Source: CAYMCQ01 sp964389025
GTDB lineage: Bacteria > Verrucomicrobiota > Verrucomicrobiia > Limisphaerales > CAYMCQ01
Assembly: GCA_964389025.1 (NCBI GenBank)
Contig: CAYMCQ010000130.1
Coordinates: forward strand, 1 to 5,763
DNA length: 5,763 bases
Reading direction: 5' to 3'
Made by a program: the position numbers and the translations under genes. The notes under the pieces are model-generated. The model had not been told where the DNA came from. It did no database searches and worked only from the letters and a program-made list of their open reading frames with translations. Shown here one piece after another: positions 1 through 4,286 of this stretch; position 1 is the first letter of the stretch, and every line of letters begins with the position of its first letter.

Positions 1-218
1 GCACCAATAATTGTCCCGCGAGGTTTTGGACTGCGCCAGTCCTCTGGCGCTTTTCATCGCGTGCCCGCCGTCTCCAAAGCGGCGGAGGGCCGCCGCACTC
101 CAAGACGCTGGCGCGTTCGCCGCCGCGCGTGACAATCGCGTTCCCATTTTTTCTTTCCGGCACACTCGAATTCTCCCGGCATCGCTCTCCCAAAATTTTC
201 CGCCCACGTTTTTCCGCA
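1..218 (+). repeat. dispersed repeat element, copy 1
   Basis: This matches 577-794 without gaps, with 8 mismatches in 218 bases (at 130, 136, 139, 154, 173, 188, 189 and 203). Positions 1-129 are identical in both copies and all changes lie in the last 90 bases. The window starts inside or at the edge of this copy, so its left boundary is unknown. It contains the inverted hairpin pair at 23-106. No transposase gene accompanies it. Confidence 0.93.
23..106. repeat. REP-like pair of inverted hairpin units (copy 1)
   Basis: Unit 1 is on the minus strand (53 to 23) and unit 2 on the plus strand (76 to 106). Each reads aaa, a 7-base stem, loop aggR, the complementary stem, then anTCCAAnac. The stems are gcgccag/ctggcgc (44-50 with 33-39) and gcggcgg/ccgccgc (79-85 with 90-96). 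Over 31 aligned bases, 24 match. Four of the seven differences form two compensatory base-pair changes, which argues that the fold is conserved. Two REP-like units facing each other resemble a BIME. Confidence 0.75.
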
Positions 219-305
219 CCGGAGCGCGGCGTTCACGCCGCTTCACCTTTCAACCGCAGGAGCGGTTCGCACAATTTCCAACGTCATCCTCATTCGCACG
301 CTGAA

Positions 306-334
306 GCGGGCTAAAGCCCGCGCTCCGTTTTTTT
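306..334 (+). terminator. possible intrinsic terminator (plus strand)
   Basis: A gcgggc/gcccgc stem with taaa loop is followed six bases later by seven T (328-334). The distance to the T-run is longer than ideal and no plus-strand gene lies upstream, so this may just be a repeat unit. Confidence 0.22.
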
Positions 335-350
335 CGTCCCGCAGGGACGC

Positions 351-506
351 AACGTGAATAGCCGTGGGTGCAACCCACGGAACGTCCGCCCCAAAACGTC
401 CCGGCCCTGAAAGGGCCGAACAAAATCCGCGCGAATGTTCAACCCGCTTTGGGGTTGTATTTTTTATGACGCTGTCCCGTGGGTTTCACCCACGGCTATT
501 CACATT
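351..506. repeat. 30-bp inverted repeat (351-380 / 477-506) with hairpin arms
   Basis: 351-380 matches the reverse complement of 477-506 at 28 of 30 positions, including a perfect 16-base run (gtgaatagccgtgggt, 354-369, against 488-503). Each arm is itself a hairpin with an 8-base stem. The 96 bases between the arms contain two further hairpins (402-418 and 440-457) and no gene. Confidence 0.85.
440..465 (+). terminator. possible weak intrinsic terminator (plus strand)
   Basis: A caaccc/gggttg stem with a 6-base loop (440-457) is followed by t-a and a run of six T (460-465). The shape is compatible with a plus-strand terminator, but no plus-strand gene lies upstream in the window. Confidence 0.2.
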
Positions 507-532
507 GAAACCCTTCGGGTTTCGATTTCCCT

Positions 533-560
533 GTGCCTTTGCGCCTTTGCGTTGAAAAAT
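533..560 (+). repeat. ctttgcg module, partial copy
   Basis: It reads gtgcctttgcgcctttgcg followed by ttgaaaaat. The same ending (gcgttgaaaaat) closes the larger module at 905-916, and both share ctttgcg units. It appears to be one arm of the 821-909 type of repeat, directly in front of repeat copy 2. Confidence 0.6.
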
Positions 561-576
561 TCGTCCGGTGAACTCA

Positions 577-794
577 GCACCAATAATTGTCCCGCGAGGT
601 TTTGGACTGCGCCAGTCCTCTGGCGCTTTTCATCGCGTGCCCGCCGTCTCCAAAGCGGCGGAGGGCCGCCGCACTCCAAGACGCTGGCGCGTTCGCCGCC
701 GCGCGCGACAAGCGTGTTCCCATTTTTTCATTCCGGCACACTCGAATTTTCCCGGCATCGCTCCGCCAAAATTTTCCGTCCACGTTTTTCCGCA
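577..794 (+). repeat. dispersed repeat element, copy 2
   Basis: The second direct copy, offset by exactly 576 bases from copy 1. The left edge seems to fall just before 577, after 'gaactca', unless copy 1 extends beyond the window. The right edge falls near 794, where both sequences diverge after 'ttttccgca'. It lies between a ctttgcg module (533-560) and the gcaaag inverted repeat (821-909). There are no obvious flanking target-site duplications. Confidence 0.93.
599..682. repeat. REP-like pair of inverted hairpin units (copy 2)
   Basis: This is identical in sequence to the pair at 23-106. Stems are at 609-615 with 620-626, and at 655-661 with 666-672. It falls in the half of the element that shows no divergence between the two copies. 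Confidence 0.75.
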
Positions 795-820
795 TCGCCC
801 GGTTGAAGCAGAATAATTTT

Positions 821-909
821 AACGCAAAGACGCAAAGGCGCGGAGTCGCAACCTCGAAAGCTTTCGGGGCTGGTGCCCCTGCGCCTTGGCGTCTTTGCGT
901 CTTGGCGTT
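821..909. repeat. gcaaag-type inverted repeat downstream of the operon
   Basis: 821-841 (made of cgcaaag units) pairs with 881-901 at 19 of 21 positions. Between the arms are a perfect 12-base palindrome cgaaagctttcg (855-866) and a ggggc/gcccc hairpin with tggt loop (866-879). It begins about 30 bases beyond the permease B stop, so the operon transcript should end in or run through it. It has no U-rich tract on the minus strand, so it is not a typical intrinsic terminator. It could act as an mRNA 3' stabiliser, which is inference. Confidence 0.7.
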
Positions 910-937
910 GAAAAATCCGGCCGGCCAACCCGACAAT

Positions 938-2218
938 TCACTCGTATCTCAACGACTCAATCGGATCGAGGTTCGCAGCTTTGTAGGCCGGGTAAGTTCC
1001 AAAAATAATTCCCACGAGCGAGCAGATAAAGAGGCCGATCAAAATCCAATCCACGGGAATCACGGGCGGCATTTTCAGAAATAATGCGGTGGCGTTTCCG
1101 CCGATGATGCCGAACAGCACACCCAGCGCGCCGCCGACCTCGCAGAGCACCACGGCTTCCATGATGAATTGCGCCATGATATTGCGCTTCTTGGCGCCGA
1201 CGGCCCGGCGGATGCCGATCTCGCGCGTCCGTTCGGTCACTGAAACCAGCATGATGTTCATGATGCCGATGCCGGCGGCGATCAACGCGATCGAGCTGAT
1301 CACCGCCACGCCCATGCGCACGGTCAGCGTGAAGGATTTGAACTGGGTGATCATCGAATCGTTGGAAAAGATTTCAAAATCATCCTCCTTGCCGGGCGGC
1401 ACCTTGCGGATGACGCGCATGATGCCGCGCACCTGCTCGACCGTGTCGTCATAGAGTTCCTGACTTTGCGCCTGAACGAGGATTGACAGGCTGCGCCACG
1501 GCTGGTGACCGTAGCGGTGCAATCCAGTGGTGATGGGAATGACGGCGAAGTTGTCCTGATTGCCGCCGAGCATCAACCCGCGCGATTCCAACACGCCGAT
1601 GACTTCATATTTAATGCCGTCGAATTTGACCTGTTCCCCGATGGCTGAACCGAACGGAAATAGGATTTTCGCCAGACTGTTGCCGAGCACGCAAACGTCG
1701 CGTTCGCTGTCCACGTCGGATTCCGAAAGGGCGCGGCCTTCGGCAACCACCCAATTCTTCGCGGCAAAAGTTCCGGGTGTGGCTCCGGAAAATTCGACGT
1801 TCGGCGGAGTTTTTTCGTAACGCGAGACCGCCTGCCCGCCCCAAAACCAAGTATCAAGTCCGACGCTTTGCGCGAGCGTGGCCCGTTCCTGGACCTGCTG
1901 GCATTGAGCGAGGGTGATGCTTTTGCGCCGCCAGAATTTTTCAAAACCTTCCGGCCCCCCGAAATAAATGCCCGGCCATTTTTGAACCACAAAGGTCAGG
2001 CTGCCCAGTTGACGGATTTCTGCTTCAATGTTTTTTTGCATCACGCGCATCGCGGTCATCACCACGATGATTGAAAACACCCCGACCAATACGCCCAACA
2101 ACGTGAGCGCCGAACGCAACTTGTGCGATGCCAGCGCGCTCATGGCCATGAGGAAGCTTTCGCGCGCTTCAGCCAGCAGGATGGTAGTCTTCTTCGCTCT
2201 CATTCGCGCCTCACTCAT
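938..2218 (-). CDS. ABC transporter permease B, MacB/FtsX family
   Basis: A 426-residue paralogue of permease A with the same topology: TM1 (about 35-57), periplasmic domain (about 60-298), TM2 (about 300-326), TM3 (about 350-375) and TM4 (about 388-408). The coupling motif GIGIMNIMLVSVTERTREIG is at 316-335 and the C-terminal YPAYKAANLDPIESLR is typical. Motifs shared with A include VCVLG, LAQ-rich helices and PPG(K/D)ED(D/N)F. The periplasmic domain has an extra aromatic and Gly-rich stretch near 80-97 (KWPGIYFGGPEGFEKFWR). The first ATG (2218) overlaps the end of permease A by 8 bases (ATGAGTGA). A second in-frame ATG at 2203 (Met6) has GAGG five bases upstream and may be the true start, giving 421 residues. 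It is the last operon gene; a repeat-rich region without a clear terminator follows. Confidence 0.94.
   Translation of the reverse strand: MSEARMRAKKTTILLAEARESFLMAMSALASHKLRSALTLLGVLVGVFSIIVVMTAMRVMQKNIEAEIRQLGSLTFVVQKWPGIYFGGPEGFEKFWRRKSITLAQCQQVQERATLAQSVGLDTWFWGGQAVSRYEKTPPNVEFSGATPGTFAAKNWVVAEGRALSESDVDSERDVCVLGNSLAKILFPFGSAIGEQVKFDGIKYEVIGVLESRGLMLGGNQDNFAVIPITTGLHRYGHQPWRSLSILVQAQSQELYDDTVEQVRGIMRVIRKVPPGKEDDFEIFSNDSMITQFKSFTLTVRMGVAVISSIALIAAGIGIMNIMLVSVTERTREIGIRRAVGAKKRNIMAQFIMEAVVLCEVGGALGVLFGIIGGNATALFLKMPPVIPVDWILIGLFICSLVGIIFGTYPAYKAANLDPIESLRYE
2209..2212 (-). promoter_or_regulatory. possible ribosome binding site GAGG favouring the internal start of permease B
   Basis: GAGG ends five bases before the in-frame ATG at 2203. 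A second GAGG before the ATG at 2218 is separated from it by only one base, too close for normal initiation. The spacing therefore favours 2203, although the 8-base overlap at 2218 would also suit coupled reinitiation. Confidence 0.4.
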
Positions 2219-3440
2219 TCCTCAAGGCATCAACGGGATTCATCCGGGCCGCGCGCCACGCAGGAAAAAAACCGGAAATGACACCCGTCAATAAAGAAAC
2301 CAGCAAGGCTATGGCGACGACGAAAGGCGACATTCGAGCGGGCATGAACTTCGCCATCACGAGCGTCAAGGGCCAGGCGATCGCCAGCGCCAGTAATCCG
2401 CCGAGCAGGCAGATGGTTGCCGCTTCAATCAGGAATTGCAGCAGAATCGTGCGCCGTTTCGCGCCGATGGCCTTGCGGATGCCGATCTCGCGCGTCCGTT
2501 CCGCCACCGACACAAACATGATGTTCATGATGCCAATGCCGCCGACGAACAGGGAAAGGCCGGTGATGAAAAACCCTACGGCGCCGATGGTGCCGGCCAC
2601 GCGATGGAACATCCTGAGAAACATTTCCTGTTGATTGATGGCGAAGTTGTCCTCGTCCCCCGGCGGCACGCGGCGGATTTTGCGCATGACACCGCGCAAC
2701 TCCTCCTTCGCATCTTCGAGCCGGCGCAGGTCCGCCACCTTCACCTGGATTTGGACGTCTGGTTGCGCCCAAAAGCTGGATACGAACTGTTGAATCGGGA
2801 TGATGACCTGGTTGTCCGCGCTGAATGGCCCCATGAAATTTCCCTGCTTCTCCAGGATGCCAATGACTTCCAGCGCCGCTCCGCCCAACTGGATTTTGTT
2901 GCCCAGCGCCGATTCATCAGGAAAAAGGTTGGTGGCAACGTTCGCGCCCAACACGCAGACCGGGCGACCGCCATCCACTTCTCCCGGCGTAAAAAAGCGG
3001 CCTTCAATCACGGTCACTCCACCCGTCAATAAAAACTGTTCCGTGGTGCCGATGACGTTGACCATGTTCGAGCTGCGGTTCTTGTATTTCACCGACGCGC
3101 GCGTGTCGGCCTTCGGGGCGACGGCCTGCGCCAAGGTCATTTGCCGCTCCACCGCCCGGGCTTGCGCCAGGGTGATATGCGGACGCCGCTCCGCCGCCAT
3201 CCATTCCTCGTCCGACTCGATGAACCAACCAAAACGCTGCACAAACAAAACATCCGCGCCGATGGCCGAAATGCTTTGCAGAAACGCGCGATTGAAACCA
3301 TCAATGGCCGTGCCCATCAACGTCACGGTGACGATGCCGATGATGATGCCCAAAGTGGTCAGCCCGGAGCGCAATTTGCTGGCGCGGATGGCGTCCCAAG
3401 AAATGCCAAAACCTTCGCGAAGTTCGGTCAAGAAATTCAT
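2211..3440 (-). CDS. ABC transporter permease A, MacB/FtsX family
   Basis: A 409-residue inner-membrane permease with the classic MacB layout: a short cytoplasmic N-terminus, TM1 (about 26-46, GLTTLGIIIGIVTVTLMG), a large periplasmic MacB_PCD domain (about 50-280), then TM2 (about 281-308), TM3 (about 334-362) and TM4 (about 372-394). The family coupling motif GIGIMNIMFVSVAERTREIG spans 301-320, and the C-terminus has the typical FPAWRAARMNPVDALR. In this family ATP hydrolysis below the membrane is thought to move the periplasmic domain and the adaptor, pushing substrate outward without a pore through the membrane helices. No Shine-Dalgarno is visible before the ATG at 3440. Instead the TGA of a candidate small ORF overlaps it as ATGA, so translation may depend on coupling. 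It shares many motifs with permease B and is probably its heterodimer partner. Confidence 0.94.
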   Translation of the reverse strand: MNFLTELREGFGISWDAIRASKLRSGLTTLGIIIGIVTVTLMGTAIDGFNRAFLQSISAIGADVLFVQRFGWFIESDEEWMAAERRPHITLAQARAVERQMTLAQAVAPKADTRASVKYKNRSSNMVNVIGTTEQFLLTGGVTVIEGRFFTPGEVDGGRPVCVLGANVATNLFPDESALGNKIQLGGAALEVIGILEKQGNFMGPFSADNQVIIPIQQFVSSFWAQPDVQIQVKVADLRRLEDAKEELRGVMRKIRRVPPGDEDNFAINQQEMFLRMFHRVAGTIGAVGFFITGLSLFVGGIGIMNIMFVSVAERTREIGIRKAIGAKRRTILLQFLIEAATICLLGGLLALAIAWPLTLVMAKFMPARMSPFVVAIALLVSLLTGVISGFFPAWRAARMNPVDALRNE

Positions 3441-3586
3441 GACGGGAACGAAACCATCCGGTTCTTACTCTTACTCTTAATCTTAATCGTAATCCCGCTG
3501 ACGGGAAGATTAGGATTAAGATTAAGATTAAGAAAAAACTCCACGGGCGTCGCTGTGAACGTGCGCGGAATGGTTTGCTTGTTCAC
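3437..3586 (-). CDS. candidate small ORF bridging ATPase and permease A (49 codons, uncertain)
   Basis: A GTG at 3586-3584 overlaps the ATPase stop as GTGA. The frame stays open for 49 codons and ends in a TGA overlapping the permease A start as ATGA. AGGAG lies 8 bases before the GTG, the best-looking ribosome binding site in the window. The peptide begins VNKQTIPRTFTATPVEFF, then the hexamer-repeat hairpin is read as LNLNLN and IKIKSKSK dipeptide runs, ending NRMVSFPS. I recognise no domain and see no membrane helix. The composition comes largely from a nucleotide repeat, so a real protein is doubtful. It could be a translational-coupling leader carrying ribosomes to permease A, or the ribosome binding site could be a relic of an older permease start separated by repeat insertion. 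Chance openness is also possible. Confidence 0.25.
   Translation of the reverse strand: MNKQTIPRTFTATPVEFFLNLNLNPNLPVSGITIKIKSKSKNRMVSFPS
3462..3534. repeat. intra-operon imperfect hairpin built from a TTAATC/ATTAAG hexamer repeat
   Basis: The plus strand reads several tandem copies of a cttaat/cttact-type hexamer (3462-3492), then tcccg, a 4-base loop (ctga) and cggga (3493-3506), then the complementary attaag series (3507-3534). The arms pair over about 30 bases with a few mismatches and a 3-base length difference. It sits in the gap between the ATPase and permease A, so the operon mRNA should fold there. I recall similar hexamer hairpins from Verrucomicrobia and Planctomycetes, but the function is unknown. 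Effects on mRNA stability or on the ATPase-to-permease ratio are inference. Confidence 0.75.
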
Positions 3587-4275
3587 GACTTGCTCTCCTG
3601 ACGTTCATCGCTGGCGATCTGGCCATCGCGGATACGCAGGATGCGGCCGGCGTGTTTGGCCACGTCTTCTTCGTGCGTGACGACGATGATGGTGTTGCCT
3701 TTTCGCGAAAGTTCCTCAAACAAGTCCATGATTTCGACGCCGGTCTTGGTATCCAGATTGCCGGTCGGTTCGTCAGCAAGAATGATGGACGGTTTGTTCA
3801 CCAGCGCGCGCGCGATGGCGACGCGCTGCCGTTGGCCGCCGGACATTTCATTCGGCTTGTGATGCATGCGATCGGTCAGTCCCACGCTGGCCAGCGTTTC
3901 GAGGGTCGCTTTCCGACGTTCCTCGGCGCTCATGCCGGAATAAATCAGCGGCAGCTCGACGTTGCGCAGCGCGTTAGAGCGGGGCAACAGATTGAAACTT
4001 TGAAAGACGAATCCAATTTCGCGATTCCGGATTTCCGCCAGTTCGTTGTCGTCCATTTCGCTGACTTTGTTTCCGTTAAGCTCAAACTCTCCGGCGGTCG
4101 GCGTGTCGAGGCAGCCGATCAAATTCATCAACGTGGATTTGCCTGAACCGGACGGCCCCATGATCGCCACATATTCGCCGCGCTCGATTTCCAACGAGAC
4201 ATCCCGCAACGCGTGAATGGTTTCCGTGCCCATCTGGTAACGGCGGGAAATATTTTGCAGTCGAATCAGCGCCAC
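3583..4275 (-). CDS. ABC transporter ATP-binding protein, MacB/LolD type
   Basis: A 230-residue nucleotide-binding subunit with all ATPase motifs intact: Walker A GPSGSGKST (40-48), Q-loop Gln92, signature MSGGQ (144-148, Met replacing the usual Leu), Walker B IILADEP with catalytic Glu169, D-loop GNLD (172-175) and H-loop His201. The full-length domain ends shortly after the H-loop, so it is a free-standing ATPase rather than the N-terminal half of a fused MacB. It should hydrolyse ATP on the cytoplasmic face to drive the two downstream permeases. The start codon is GTG (4275-4273), preceded by AAGG (4285-4288) with a 9-base spacer and by the adaptor stop 11 bases upstream, which supports co-transcription. 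The stop lies in GTGA, where a candidate small ORF begins. LolD and MacB ATPases are hard to separate by motifs; the adjacent adaptor favours the MacAB type. Confidence 0.95.
   Translation of the reverse strand: MALIRLQNISRRYQMGTETIHALRDVSLEIERGEYVAIMGPSGSGKSTLMNLIGCLDTPTAGEFELNGNKVSEMDDNELAEIRNREIGFVFQSFNLLPRSNALRNVELPLIYSGMSAEERRKATLETLASVGLTDRMHHKPNEMSGGQRQRVAIARALVNKPSIILADEPTGNLDTKTGVEIMDLFEELSRKGNTIIVVTHEEDVAKHAGRILRIRDGQIASDERQESKS
3595..3599 (-). promoter_or_regulatory. Shine-Dalgarno AGGAG inside the 3' end of the ATPase gene
   Basis: AGGAG on the minus strand with an 8-base spacer to the GTG at 3586. It lies within the last codons of the ATPase gene. No comparable motif precedes the ATG of permease A at 3440, so this is the only good initiation signal between the two genes. 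Confidence 0.45.
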
Positions 4276-4286
4276 AAGATTCTGCC

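Larger units (their letters stand above)
219..530. repeat. mosaic of short extragenic palindromes, no gene
   Basis: Nine small hairpins follow one another: 226-241 (gcggcg/cgccgc), 252-267 (aaccgc/gcggtt), 306-321 (gcgggc/gcccgc), 335-349 (cgtccc/gggacg), 362-380 (ccgtgggt/acccacgg), 402-418 (cggccct/agggccg), 440-457 (caaccc/gggttg), 477-495 (ccgtgggt/acccacgg) and 507-523 (gaaaccc/gggtttc). Loops are 3 to 6 bases, with stems of 6 to 8 perfect pairs. Short ORFs across this stretch are compositional and unsupported. Confidence 0.8.

Noticed and set aside
11..304. Plus-strand ORF of 97 codons, with a near-identical N-terminus repeated in an ORF at 587-1084
   Set aside because: Both are translations of the 218-bp repeat through its hairpins. 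The peptide similarity follows from DNA duplication, the ORFs end differently, and the second runs antisense into the permease B gene. No start signal or domain is evident.
226..523. CRISPR array or integron attC cassette array
   Set aside because: The palindromes differ from one another and are not evenly spaced repeats with unique spacers. There are no attC core sites or cassette genes.
574..936. Minus-strand ORF of 120 codons containing NAKTQRR and RLCVFALK peptides
   Set aside because: These peptides are the direct translation of the gcaaag-type repeat, a pattern I know as frequent spurious annotation. The ORF lies wholly in repeats with no domain.
866..937. Intrinsic terminator for the operon on the minus strand
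   Set aside because: Palindromes are present (ggccggcc near 920 and the 866-879 hairpin), but none is followed on the minus strand by a run of U in the right place. The five T after the ggccggcc palindrome follow a stem with no loop.
2436..3680. Long plus-strand ORFs opposite permease A and the ATPase (for example 2436-3032, 2800-3480, 3141-3680)
   Set aside because: They are antisense to genes with clear conserved motifs. Their His/Arg/Asp-rich composition is the usual mirror of GC-rich codon bias, and they have no recognisable domain.
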